DNA of 64,000 bases, from positions 62,001-126,000 of the forward strand of contig NZ_CAIT01000005.1 in assembly GCF_000296815.2 (NCBI RefSeq). The letters run 5' to 3'. Each line of letters begins with the position of its first letter. Within the stretch, counting starts at the first letter, position 1. The position numbers were made by a program, and so were the translations under genes. The DNA comes from Fibrisoma limi BUZ 3. GTDB lineage: Bacteria > Bacteroidota > Bacteroidia > Cytophagales > Spirosomataceae. Below, piece after piece: positions 35,634 to 43,411 of this stretch. The notes below the pieces were generated by a model that saw only the letters and a program-made list of their open reading frames with translations, ran no database searches and was not told the origin of the DNA.

Positions 35634-36716
35634 ATGGAGTTTAAAAGAAAGACACTTCAAATATTCCCTTATCCCAATTGTTGGGATGCAAAAGATGGTA
35701 TACTGATTGCTCATTTGCTTCAAGGAAATCATCAAATATCGGACGTGAGAACTGGGGAAATATACTGTGAGCTTGATATGAAAGGGTATGGAAATACAAT
35801 TTACATTCGCGAAAAGTACTTTTTAGATATTGGCGCAGCAGACGGTGTCACAGCTTATGAACTCATTACAGGCAGTGAAATTTCTTTAACCGACAAGACG
35901 GGTATCAGTTATCAGCCACGTAGTAGCGAGTCAGTTTCCAAAACTAAATGGGTTGTGAATGTTGGAAGCGATGAAACGAGCGAAACAGGTCTCTTTGATT
36001 CTACTAACAATCGACTTATTTGGACTGCTAAGTCTCCTTATCGTTTTATTGAAAATCTGTTATGTAGTAGGAATGACGAATCTTTTACCCTGTACGACAT
36101 AAATACTGGCCAATCGCTATGGCAAGTTGATGTTCGGGAGATAGGCAGGTACATCCCGCCCCCCAGCTTATATCTACCAGAACAGGCAGGTAAGATCATT
36201 TCCGTCCTGGGGAAATACGACGGTATTGTTTGGCTGCACTTGGAAAGCAGTAAACTGCTTGGTATCGACGTTGCCACCGGAAACGTTTTGCACCAAATCG
36301 GGCCGTTCGGACCTTTCCCGGAGTTGGAAATTGAGTGGTCGATACCCAGCACACACAAATGCTACCTGGATAAGGAACAAGGCAATATAATTGGGATGCG
36401 CTGGAAAATGTACTGGATCATTGACCTGAAGAAAGACCAGCCTAAACTCGAATACCACTGGCTGGCCGACGAACTAGACGCTTATCAGGTATACGAGAGT
36501 GTGCCCTACGGAGGGTGTTTTTCGCCAACACACTTCTTCTTCGCCCAGTACGATGACAAGCGAATAGCTGCCCTCAACAGGCAAACCCTGAAAGTGGATT
36601 GGGTACACCGATTAGAGCCTATATCGGGTAAACGCAGCATCATCAACCGTATGAAGTATGATTCAGACCGCCTTTTCGTCTTCGAGACAGCAGGGCTATT
36701 ACATATTTTTGAATAA
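35634..36716 (+). CDS. Beta-propeller (PQQ-like) protein in immunity island
   Basis: 360 residues, cytoplasmic. Repeated beta blades are visible by recurring patterns such as SDVRTGEIYCELD, TAYELITGSEISL, LYDINTGQSLWQV and GIDVATGNVLHQI, each with xxDxxTGxxLW-like turns as in PQQ or Kelch-type repeats; five or six blades. Such propeller proteins occur as immunity partners in polymorphic toxin loci, but their role in binding a toxin is not proven. Its base composition shifts toward that of the chromosome in the last third, hinting at mosaic origin. Confidence 0.65.
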   Translation: MEFKRKTLQIFPYPNCWDAKDGILIAHLLQGNHQISDVRTGEIYCELDMKGYGNTIYIREKYFLDIGAADGVTAYELITGSEISLTDKTGISYQPRSSESVSKTKWVVNVGSDETSETGLFDSTNNRLIWTAKSPYRFIENLLCSRNDESFTLYDINTGQSLWQVDVREIGRYIPPPSLYLPEQAGKIISVLGKYDGIVWLHLESSKLLGIDVATGNVLHQIGPFGPFPELEIEWSIPSTHKCYLDKEQGNIIGMRWKMYWIIDLKKDQPKLEYHWLADELDAYQVYESVPYGGCFSPTHFFFAQYDDKRIAALNRQTLKVDWVHRLEPISGKRSIINRMKYDSDRLFVFETAGLLHIFE

Positions 36717-36819
36717 AGCCTTCTCCGAAAATAACGTAAAAACGATTTTGTACTATTACACTTTTCTGAGCTATTTATTATGACATACAATTCTCACCTT
36801 CTTTCACTAACATATTCAT

Positions 36820-36834
36820 AGTTATAAAACGAGT
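36820..36834. repeat. Left arm of the 15-bp inverted repeat around the SUKH gene
   Basis: AGTTATAAAACGAGT, whose exact reverse complement occurs at 37410-37424. Similarity continues imperfectly over about 43 nt on the outer side (starting TCTCACC). The two arms enclose just the SUKH gene and its terminator. Confidence 0.65.
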
Positions 36835-36836
36835 CT

Positions 36837-36880
36837 AGAATAAATACAATTTTCATAAAGCGATCAAATTGTATTATTCT
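36837..36880 (-). terminator. Hairpin after the SUKH gene
   Basis: Near-perfect 15-bp stem: AGAATAAATACAATTT pairs with AAATTGTATTATTCT, with one bulged base. It lies 28 bp after the SUKH stop on the minus strand. Rather A/T-rich, so its strength is uncertain. Confidence 0.5.
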
Positions 36881-36907
36881 GAGTGTGATAGTTTCAGATA
36901 GCTTTTA

Positions 36908-37384
36908 CTACTCACAGACATTATCAGCGCAAATTGTTAGAAATTCATCAATAGAGTTAGCAATATGATAGGTTCTTGCTTTCGATTCTATCGTTTCGTC
37001 AATCTCAAAATCCATACACCAAACACCTTTTTCAAATACTGGAGATATAGAGAGGCATACGTATACACTGAAAATATTGGTATGAGCAATTGGAAGCAGA
37101 TGGCCTGTGTGACAAAATGCATTCCACTCAACCTCTATTGTGTTTGGTATATAACTGTTGTATTCATATTCAATCTCATCAACAGAATAGAAATAGGCAA
37201 AGTATCCCATATATTCTGGTAGGTCACAGAGTTGAAAATGGGCACCTTGGTAGCTAAGTAAAAATTCTGTTTGTTCCGCAGATAGATGAATGTTTAACTT
37301 TTGCTCTAAAGCTTTTATTTGTTCGATTGTAGCTAGTTTCTCCGGAAGTGATTTCAAAAGTTTATCGAATTCTGTGTTATTCAT
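36908..37384 (-). CDS. SUKH (SMI1/KNR4) family immunity-type protein
   Basis: 158 residues, small, acidic and cytoplasmic. It begins with a helix (FDKLLKSLPEKLATIEQIKALEQKL) followed by LSAEQTEFLLSYQGAHF, the typical SMI1/KNR4 opening where a helix ends at a G-x-x strand, and ends with ITNSIDEFL-like ANSIDEFLTI. SUKH proteins are the most frequent immunity proteins of bacterial polymorphic toxin systems. No toxin gene is near, so this is an orphan immunity gene. Strongly AT-rich. It is enclosed by a 15-bp inverted repeat. Confidence 0.85.
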   Translation of the reverse strand: MNNTEFDKLLKSLPEKLATIEQIKALEQKLNIHLSAEQTEFLLSYQGAHFQLCDLPEYMGYFAYFYSVDEIEYEYNSYIPNTIEVEWNAFCHTGHLLPIAHTNIFSVYVCLSISPVFEKGVWCMDFEIDETIESKARTYHIANSIDEFLTICADNVCE

Positions 37385-37409
37385 TGTCTGTAATTTGCAT
37401 TATACCCAT

Positions 37410-37424
37410 ACTCGTTTTATAACT
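37410..37424. repeat. Right arm of the 15-bp inverted repeat around the SUKH gene
   Basis: ACTCGTTTTATAACT, reverse complement of 36820-36834. Lies 25 bp upstream of the SUKH start, so it overlaps the likely promoter region of that gene. Confidence 0.65.
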
Positions 37425-37496
37425 AAGATTATGTAATGAGATTAAAGTGAGAAATCTAGTCAAATGCTCTTCGATTCACTTATTATAAAAGTCATA

Positions 37497-38165
37497 TTAA
37501 TTTCGTTCGCAAAAATTACCAATAGCTTTTGCGCGAATTGCTGGGTCAACCTCTGAAAATAAAGTAGTTGTTTTGACTTGGTACTTCTGCAACATCAAAA
37601 ATTCTTCACTCCACTGTTTTGTCTGATACTGAGTATAATCTAAACCTAATTTGCGCATCCATTCCATCGTGATTCGATGATGAACGAAAGCCACATTGAA
37701 ATGCGTTAACCAGCCCAAGTGCTTAACCTGTTCGTAAGTCGCATATTCTTTATAATAATCTGCCAGTGCCCCTCCCCAATAAACTACCCAAGTTGCATCT
37801 TGAGGTATCTTGTCATAGTCAAAAGGTTCATCTGACTCATTGTTGAGGATTTTAAATTCTGGAAGTAAATGATCAAAGGGAATAAGAGGTAAATAACCTA
37901 CGGCTTTCCATCGGACTTCACCTTTTCGTTGAGGAGGAGTACCCATAGATAACAGATGACTTGTTAGCAAGTCAAACTGTTGGAAATGCTCAAGTTCAAA
38001 CTTTTTGAGGGCAACTTCTGAGCGATAATCTAATATCTTCAACAAGAATGACGGTGATACATGACCTAATTGATTGGGGTCAATTGTTTGTACATAAGCA
38101 TATCCTAATTGATTAGTTAGAGGTACTTCCCACACTAACCCTTGATAGCCGTTTTCTAGCTTCAT
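37497..38165 (-). CDS. Imm26-like immunity-type protein
   Basis: 222 residues from ATG 38165 (MKLENGYQGLVWEVPL). The frame is open to 38225 but that part belongs to the neighbouring insertion sequence. The opening region GLVWEVPLTNQLGYAYVQ with a later DYRSE resembles immunity protein 26, a beta-barrel family found with polymorphic toxins; the call is tentative. The C-terminal half (AFVHHRITMEWMRKLGL) is unrecognised. The IS1182-type element inserted only 29 bp upstream of the start, within the likely promoter, so expression may be altered. The transposase stop codon overlaps this start (ATGA). Confidence 0.6.
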   Translation of the reverse strand: MKLENGYQGLVWEVPLTNQLGYAYVQTIDPNQLGHVSPSFLLKILDYRSEVALKKFELEHFQQFDLLTSHLLSMGTPPQRKGEVRWKAVGYLPLIPFDHLLPEFKILNNESDEPFDYDKIPQDATWVVYWGGALADYYKEYATYEQVKHLGWLTHFNVAFVHHRITMEWMRKLGLDYTQYQTKQWSEEFLMLQKYQVKTTTLFSEVDPAIRAKAIGNFCERN

Positions 38166-39634
38166 CGAAACTGAAAATTTGTTGTATAAGTGCAGTGGCT
38201 GTTGCAAAAGTAGATCAGTATACAATAGAACTGATCAGGTACTGGTAGGGCAATTACCATTCCGCTTTGTTCAGCCGGCGTAAAGCGCATAAACTTCTTC
38301 AAGTTGTAGGCCATGGCCGCCACGTACATCACCTTAGCTGCGGCTTCTCGGCCCCGGGAATTAATTTGGCGTAGACCATAGTAGTTGATCAGACTGCCTA
38401 AGACGGGTTCCACAGTTGCCGAACGGATGCGTATCATGCGCTTGCCGAGTCGACTTGATAACCGACCCATCATTCGTTCGTATTGAGCTTTGTAGTAGGT
38501 ATGATGCAGGCGCTTTTCCTTGGCTTTCTTACCCTTACACTCTTCACTGATAGGACAGCCCCTGCAATCAGAGGTCTTAGCCAAGTATCGCTTCTTGGGG
38601 TTACCCTGCTTATCGATCAATAACTTGTCAAAGGCCAAGCGTTTGCCTTGACTACAGGTGTAACTATCACTTCTAGTGTCATAGTGAAAGCCAGGCCGTT
38701 CGTCTTTGTACTTGCCATGAGGAGGAATGAAGCCGGTCAGTCCCTTGGTTTCCAATAACTCATAGTTCTCCCCTGAACAATACCCAGCATCGGCCACTAC
38801 AGTGTTCATTAGTAGACCAAAAAACTTTAAACGGGCCTGAGTTGAATCGACAATCGGCAGTAAGTTGCGGCTATCGCGCCGGTCAGCCGAGCCAGCCTCG
38901 ATATGGGTGATTACATGCTGAGCGGCATCGACGCTTATGCTGGCCATATACGCTAATTGGCGGGGCTTTCCCGTTTTGAAGGCAATGCGAGCATCGGGAT
39001 CAGTGGGACTGTAATGAGTGAGATTGCTGACAAGTTGCCCCGCTTTGTTGGGCGCTGCTTTCCGGATGTTCTTGTGAAACCGGTGGATGTGCTGCAAACG
39101 ATCTGCCGAAGCGGTTAGCCGAGGGGCCTTTGGCTTACCTAACCTGGGATTGGTCTCATACGACCAGATGGCAGGCTTGGGTTTGAGCCGGCTCATCGAC
39201 GCATTGGCTTTGATATAAGCCGAATCAATGACTTGCGTATGGCCGCTGACAAGCCCTTTGTGGATGCACAAGCCGACGATGTGGCTAAAGCAAGCTTCAA
39301 AGACCGTAGCCGGGATGCGTTGGCGGGTCCGTGACAGGGTGCTGTGGCAGGGCAAGGGCTGCTCTAGCCCATAGCCAACAAAGGTGCGGATGCCCAGATG
39401 CAGCTTAGCCAGGTCAAGTAGTTTACGATCCGATGTGCTGTTCTCAAAGTGGCCAACCAGCAGCAGCTTGACGAACACCACCGGATCGATAGATGGTCGT
39501 CCCATGGTGCTATAGAAGGGCTCAAACAGGGGCCTGATGAAGCTAAAGTCGACCTCCTGTAGCAATTGGAGATAGAAGTAATGAGCTGGCAGGAGTTTAG
39601 CCAGCGAAGTGTTCGATGGATGATAGCCGAGCAT
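38162..39634 (-). CDS. IS1182-family transposase
   Basis: 490 residues. The N-terminal DUF772 domain contains MGRPSIDPVVFVKLLLVGH; the DDE core is interrupted by zinc-binding cysteines typical of IS1182 (SYTCSQGKRLAF, CRGCPISEECKGKK), and the C-terminal segment includes RIRSATVEPVLGSLINYYGLRQINSRG with the last acidic residue (E in VEPVLG). Catalytic acids at DSAYIKANAS and VVADAGYCSGENYE. The last ten codons and the TGA come from flanking DNA outside the element, and the TGA overlaps the ATG of the next gene. Apparently intact. Confidence 0.9.
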   Translation of the reverse strand: MLGYHPSNTSLAKLLPAHYFYLQLLQEVDFSFIRPLFEPFYSTMGRPSIDPVVFVKLLLVGHFENSTSDRKLLDLAKLHLGIRTFVGYGLEQPLPCHSTLSRTRQRIPATVFEACFSHIVGLCIHKGLVSGHTQVIDSAYIKANASMSRLKPKPAIWSYETNPRLGKPKAPRLTASADRLQHIHRFHKNIRKAAPNKAGQLVSNLTHYSPTDPDARIAFKTGKPRQLAYMASISVDAAQHVITHIEAGSADRRDSRNLLPIVDSTQARLKFFGLLMNTVVADAGYCSGENYELLETKGLTGFIPPHGKYKDERPGFHYDTRSDSYTCSQGKRLAFDKLLIDKQGNPKKRYLAKTSDCRGCPISEECKGKKAKEKRLHHTYYKAQYERMMGRLSSRLGKRMIRIRSATVEPVLGSLINYYGLRQINSRGREAAAKVMYVAAMAYNLKKFMRFTPAEQSGMVIALPVPDQFYCILIYFCNSHCTYTTNFQFR

Positions 39635-39684
39635 AGGCTCTTAACCTACTACGCCCTCAAGGTGTTACTTTTGCAACAGCCACC
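38195..39684 (-). mobile_element. IS1182-type insertion sequence
   Basis: About 1490 bp, bounded by inverted repeats of 18-19 bp: left arm GTGGCTGTTGCAAAAGTA (38195-38212), right arm the reverse complement with one extra G (39666-39684). The 4-bp sequence TGCA flanks both sides (38191-38194 and 39685-39688), a likely target duplication. It interrupts the space between two immunity-type genes and not a coding region. Both ends and the transposase look intact, so recent insertion is likely. Confidence 0.85.
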
Positions 39685-39706
39685 TGCAATTATGTTAAGT
39701 AATGGC

Positions 39707-40162
39707 TTATTTCCAAACTTTTAAGTCTGGATGTGCTTCGTTTAAATAATTTAGAAGCCACTCTTTAGCAGATCCACAAGCAATTAAATTTTCGTGGTCA
39801 TTATAAGCCAGTAAAAAGGAGGTATTTGAATCGGTCAAATAGAACGTAAACCGATAGCATTCTGCTAGAACAGGGATAAGGTTACCACCATCATCAAAGA
39901 GAAAGCAACCATCGTTTTCATCAGGTTCAAAAAACAGAATCACTTCTTTACCTGATAGTAAGCTATCAAACCATTCCCAAGCGAAAGGATAGGTGACAGA
40001 TATTGGCCTATTTAAATGCTCCCAGAAAGGATACACATATTCAGAGCCTGAAAACAGTCTTAATACCTGATCCCAAATAGTCAACTTAGACTGAAAGATA
40101 ACCCTTTCAGATAAGCCTATCTTACTGACAGCATTCTTAACTTCTGAGCTATGTGGTACCAC
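39707..40162 (-). CDS. Unrecognised protein of the immunity island
   Basis: 151 residues, starting at GTG 40162 (an ATG at an equivalent place is absent). Acidic and aromatic-rich, with ILFFEPDENDGCFLFDDGG and FYLTDSNTSFLLAYNDHENLIACG. No family firmly recognised; the small size, acidic character and place between an IS and the island border suit an immunity protein. The element at 40167-40193 ends 5 bp upstream of the start. The gene is AT-rich like the rest of the island. Confidence 0.58.
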   Translation of the reverse strand: MVPHSSEVKNAVSKIGLSERVIFQSKLTIWDQVLRLFSGSEYVYPFWEHLNRPISVTYPFAWEWFDSLLSGKEVILFFEPDENDGCFLFDDGGNLIPVLAECYRFTFYLTDSNTSFLLAYNDHENLIACGSAKEWLLNYLNEAHPDLKVWK

Positions 40163-40166
40163 TTAA

Positions 40167-40193
40167 CTGTTGTATAATCTCTTATACGTTAAC
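40167..40193 (-). repeat. 27-nt repeat at the right edge of the immunity island
   Basis: Reverse complement of 35058-35084 with 26 of 27 positions equal. On the minus strand it ends in TATAAGAGATTATACAACAG, 5 bp before the GTG start at 40162. Flanks the outermost gene of the island. Confidence 0.75.
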
Positions 40194-40247
40194 TATTACC
40201 CAATGTAAAAAAAAGGTTTTGTTCTGAATGTTCTGTAATCAATGGTA

Positions 40248-40289
40248 TCAGCGCAAAGACCCCAATTTTTTGCAGCGCCTTTGCGCTGA
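40248..40289 (-). terminator. Intrinsic terminator of the thioesterase gene
   Basis: Perfect 11-bp stem TCAGCGCAAAG/CTTTGCGCTGA with a loop containing six T on the plus strand. It follows the thioesterase stop within a few bases and marks the end of normal chromosome next to the island. No clear U-run follows on the minus strand. Confidence 0.55.
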
Positions 40290-40295
40290 ACCGCA

Positions 40296-40814
40296 TTACT
40301 CTACTCGCAAATATTCCCGTAGTTCCTTGGCGTCCTGGGCATTCATGCGGCCGGCCAGGACCAGACGTAGCTGCCGCCGACGTAACGCGCTTTCATAACG
40401 GGCTTTCTCCTCATCAGTTTCAGGAATTACGGCCGGTACTTCAATAGGGCGACCGCTTTGGTCAACGGCCACGAAGGTGTAAAAGGCGCTGTTGGTACTC
40501 ACCCGAACGCCCGCCGGAATGTCTTCCGCCCAGACTTCGATGAATACTTCCATCGACGAACTAAACGCCCGGGTAACCTGCGCTTTCATCGTAACGATGT
40601 TGCCGAGCTTAATCGGTTCGGCGAAGGATACGTTGTCGACCGAGGCCGTGACGACAATACGGTTTGAGTGTTTCTGAGCGGCAATGGCAGCCGCAATGTC
40701 CATGAAGTGTAGCAGGCGCCCGCCCATCAGGTTGTTGAGCGTGTTGGTATCGTTGGGCAGGACCATTTCGGTCATGACCGTCATCGATTCGCGGGCGTAT
40801 TTTGGTTGAGGCAT
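40296..40814 (-). CDS. Acyl-CoA thioesterase (hot-dog fold, YciA/BACH-type)
   Basis: 172 residues. The conserved hot-dog helix NTLNNLMGGRLLHFMDIAAA contains the catalytic Asp, then RIVVTASVDNVSFAEPI and a strand pair FIEVWAEDI. Such enzymes release fatty acids from acyl-CoA in the cytoplasm and usually form hexamers. No partner genes. The C-terminal extension of about 30 residues (QLRLVLAGRMNAQDAKELREY) is charged and helical. Monocistronic with its own terminator. Confidence 0.9.
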   Translation of the reverse strand: MPQPKYARESMTVMTEMVLPNDTNTLNNLMGGRLLHFMDIAAAIAAQKHSNRIVVTASVDNVSFAEPIKLGNIVTMKAQVTRAFSSSMEVFIEVWAEDIPAGVRVSTNSAFYTFVAVDQSGRPIEVPAVIPETDEEKARYESALRRRQLRLVLAGRMNAQDAKELREYLRVE

Positions 40815-40899
40815 GTAAAAAACAGATTGTACGTTGATCGCAAAGGTACGATTCTGATCCGTAGGAAGTGTTTGGGAACTTGTTTGAACGCTTCAAACT

Positions 40900-40991
40900 C
40901 TATCCCCAACCCCCTGGAGGGGGTTTAGCTCCGCTATTCCCAGAATCTTGACCTAAGAAGCGCCAAGCCCCCTCCAGGGGGTTGGGGGTAG
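40900..40991. repeat. GC-rich imperfect inverted repeat (REP-like)
   Basis: Arms of about 30 bp: the left begins CTATCCCCAACCCCCTGGAG, and the right is nearly its reverse complement (ending GGGGGTTGGGGGTAG). The same motif, CCCCCAACCC followed by AGGGGGCTT, occurs at 61590-61652 between the SusC and SusD genes. A dispersed intergenic element is likely. No gene lies in 40815-41042. Confidence 0.65.
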
Positions 40992-41020
40992 AAAAAAGCC
41001 CCGCTGCTGACAACGGGGCT
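40992..41020 (-). terminator. Intrinsic terminator after phytase-like remnant
   Basis: Stem AGCCCCG/CGGGGCT followed on the minus strand by six T, 22 bp after the stop at 41043. Confidence 0.75.
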
Positions 41021-41042
41021 TCTATCAGAAATCGTTGATGCA

Positions 41043-41309
41043 CTACGGCAGTACCTCGAACGCCAGAAACTGCGTGATCTGCGCGGCTCCGAAGTTATCG
41101 TCGGATACCATAACCAGCGAGTAGTTGACATTTGGCAGTTTTAGTACCAACGTCATGACTTCGAGGTTGTCGATGTGCGGAACACCACTCGACGCTACGT
41201 CGTACAGCAGTGTTTTTGTAACGGGCTGGCTCGTCTGGCAGTCGTATTTGATGATCCGGATGGGTGAACCCGCTACGTTGAAAGCCGCCCGGGGACCATC
41301 TTCGTACAT
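41043..41309 (-). pseudogene. C-terminal remnant of a phytase-like (esterase-like activity of phytase) protein
   Basis: An 88-codon open frame whose end, SLVMVSDDNFGAAQITQFLAF, matches the last conserved strand of the phytase-like family, normally about 350-450 residues. The part upstream is absent: four codons before the first ATG the frame stops, and the amidohydrolase gene ends 31 bp away. A strong terminator follows. I take it as a gene fragment with decayed 5' end. Whether it is still translated is unknown. Confidence 0.72.
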
Positions 41310-41340
41310 GAGTCTATTTTACAAATGGTTTGACTTCAGC

Positions 41341-42630
41341 TTACTGCTTATATACCTTGCCGTCTTTCATCACGAATCGTACGGCCTGTAACGTTTTGAT
41401 GTTCTGAACAGGATTCTCGTCCACGGCAATGATGTCGGCCAGCTTGCCGGTTTCAATCGAACCAATCTGTGCATCCATACCCAATAGTCTGGCGTTGTTC
41501 AGCAGGGCCGATTTGATGGCTTCGACCGGCGGCATACCGGCCTCAACCATGTACTCAAACTCCTTGGCGTTGTAGCCGTGGATGTAGACACCCGCGTCCG
41601 TACCGAACGCGATCTTCACACCGGCTTTGTATGCTTTCCCGAACGTAGCCTGAATCTTGGGGCCGATGGCCAGCGCTTTGGGCGTTACCAGGGCCGGATA
41701 GTAGCCGAACATCCGGGCCGAGTCGGCAACGGTCTTGCCCGCGATGATGGTCGGTACGTAGTAGGTGCCGTATTTTTTGAACAGCTCGATGGCTTCGTCG
41801 TCCATGTACGTACCGTGCTCGATGGTCTGTACACCCGCGCGGATGGCCCGTTTCATCCCCTCAGCACCGTGGGCGTGGGCCGCTACCACAAACCCGTAGT
41901 CCTTGGCGGCATCGACAACGGCTTTCACTTCTTCCGGTGTGAACTGCGGACCGGAGCCGTCTTTGGCGTTGCTCAGCACCCCGCCCGTGGCCGTGATTTT
42001 GATCAGGTCGGCTCCTTCCTTGTAGCGTTGCCGAACGGCTTTGCGGGCATCCTCAGGGCTGTTGATAACGCCTTCGGCCGGACCAGGATCGCCCATCAGG
42101 TCGCGCCGGTAGCCGTTGGTTGGGTCGGCGTGGCCGCCCGTGGTAGCGATAGACTTTCCGACGGTGAAAATACGCGGCCCCTCGACCAGTCCGCGGTTCA
42201 CGGCATTCCGCAGAGCGATGTTGATGCCTGAACCGCCGAGATCCCGAACGGTCGTGAAGCCGGCCAGCAGGGTTGTTTTGGCATAGCTGGCGGCCTGGAA
42301 CGCTACATCCGGCACGTTCTGCGTAAACGCATCGATCTGGCCACCCCGCCGGGTCTGGGATTCCAGGTGGACGTGCATATCGATCAGGCCGGGCAGAACG
42401 GTCTTGTTTTTCAGGTCAACGACTCGATCCTGACCGCTGGGTGATTGGTATCCTTTCTGAACGGCAGTGATCTTGTTACCTTCCACCACAACCGTCATTT
42501 GCGGCTGGAGGTCGTTGCCGGTGCCGGTGAAGAGGTTGCCGCAGTGAAGCAGGGTACGCTGTGCAAGCAGGGGAGACGTAGTGAGCAATAAGCTGGTCAG
42601 CGCCAGCAGGTTCAGGTACTGTTTTTTCAT
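41341..42630 (-). CDS. Secreted amidohydrolase (imidazolonepropionase/prolidase-like)
   Basis: 429 residues. Signal peptide to residue 24 (ending SPLLAQ). The TIM-barrel amidohydrolase motifs are present: HVHLESQ with the first two metal-binding His, LIKITATGG with the candidate carboxylated Lys, VAAHAHG, IEHGTYMDDEAI and FGTDAGVYIHG with the last Asp. Members of this secreted group hydrolyse dipeptides with C-terminal Lys/Arg or Pro, but the substrate here is inferred. Signal-peptide placement points to periplasm. The gene is on the same strand as the phytase-like fragment and may be the original upstream partner. Confidence 0.9.
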   Translation of the reverse strand: MKKQYLNLLALTSLLLTTSPLLAQRTLLHCGNLFTGTGNDLQPQMTVVVEGNKITAVQKGYQSPSGQDRVVDLKNKTVLPGLIDMHVHLESQTRRGGQIDAFTQNVPDVAFQAASYAKTTLLAGFTTVRDLGGSGINIALRNAVNRGLVEGPRIFTVGKSIATTGGHADPTNGYRRDLMGDPGPAEGVINSPEDARKAVRQRYKEGADLIKITATGGVLSNAKDGSGPQFTPEEVKAVVDAAKDYGFVVAAHAHGAEGMKRAIRAGVQTIEHGTYMDDEAIELFKKYGTYYVPTIIAGKTVADSARMFGYYPALVTPKALAIGPKIQATFGKAYKAGVKIAFGTDAGVYIHGYNAKEFEYMVEAGMPPVEAIKSALLNNARLLGMDAQIGSIETGKLADIIAVDENPVQNIKTLQAVRFVMKDGKVYKQ

Positions 42631-42792
42631 GAATGTTTCAGTGGGTTGGGTACGAAAAAAGCCGCAACAGTTAGTCGCGGCCCTGAATATAGCTAATTGA
42701 ACAGTGATGCCACAGATTCATCAGCTTTACACAGATTTTATTTGTGCAAAGCTGTCGGTCCGTCGATGCGGGTTTCTGCGGCAGTTGAACGT

Positions 42793-43248
42793 TTATTTCT
42801 TCACAATCACCCCGTCGGCGACAAAAGTCAGTGCTTTTTCGGGCTCCGTGATTTTCTCAATTTCTTCTTTTGGCTTACCGGCGTCGTGGGCGTAGTGGCG
42901 CAGTTCGTCAACGGGCGTCACGGTGGTCTGGGCGGTGCCTTCTACGACGACTTTCTTGCCTACGATGTCTTTCGGTACGAAGAAGCCGTAATCCTTGAAT
43001 GTAACGCGCATGGACTGGCCATCACCGGTTTTTACCTTCATCCAGCAGCCTTTCATTTTGCAGACATCTTCAACCACGCCTTCTACCTTAGCGGGCATTT
43101 CGGCTTTCGTTCCCATTTTATCCACGAGCTGCGTAGCCTGGATGGCACCTTTTTCGGAAATCTTTTTGCCATGGTAGCTTACTTCGCTCTGCGCCGAAAC
43201 CGTGAACGATGCGCCGACGAGCAGCCCAATGATCAGTATGTTTTTCAT
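42793..43248 (-). CDS. DUF4920 domain periplasmic protein
   Basis: 151 residues from ATG 43248 (MKNILIIGLLVGASFTVSAQ, a cleavable signal peptide); a longer frame to 43341 adds no useful sequence. The DUF4920 core is seen in VEGVVEDVCKMKGCWMKV with a CxxxxC pair and VTFKDYGFFVPKDIVGKKVVVEGT, an OB-like beta barrel. Function unknown; the Cys pair might bind a metal or form a disulfide. A TATCTTTG box lies 29 bp upstream. Confidence 0.85.
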   Translation of the reverse strand: MKNILIIGLLVGASFTVSAQSEVSYHGKKISEKGAIQATQLVDKMGTKAEMPAKVEGVVEDVCKMKGCWMKVKTGDGQSMRVTFKDYGFFVPKDIVGKKVVVEGTAQTTVTPVDELRHYAHDAGKPKEEIEKITEPEKALTFVADGVIVKK

Positions 43249-43277
43249 AATGAGATAGTATATGACTGATTGACAGG

Positions 43278-43285
43278 CAAAGATA
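43278..43285 (-). promoter_or_regulatory. Candidate -7 box for the DUF4920 gene
   Basis: TATCTTTG on the minus strand fits the Bacteroidota consensus TAnnTTTG and lies 29 bp before the start codon at 43248. A -33 TTG at the right distance is not clear. Confidence 0.4.
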
Positions 43286-43411
43286 CGAAGATTGCGGCTT
43301 GCCACTTGTACTTTGTTCTGGACGGCTATCAAAAATCTCAATAAAATTCGTCAAAAATTTATAAGCTTGTTCCTTAAGTAGCTACTTCAATTAACGAATC
43401 ATCTCCGTACT

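Noticed and set aside
35091-40162. Polymorphic toxin or contact-dependent inhibition gene in the immunity island
   Set aside because: None of the frames is long enough or has a secretion or repeat domain; only immunity-type or unknown small genes are present.
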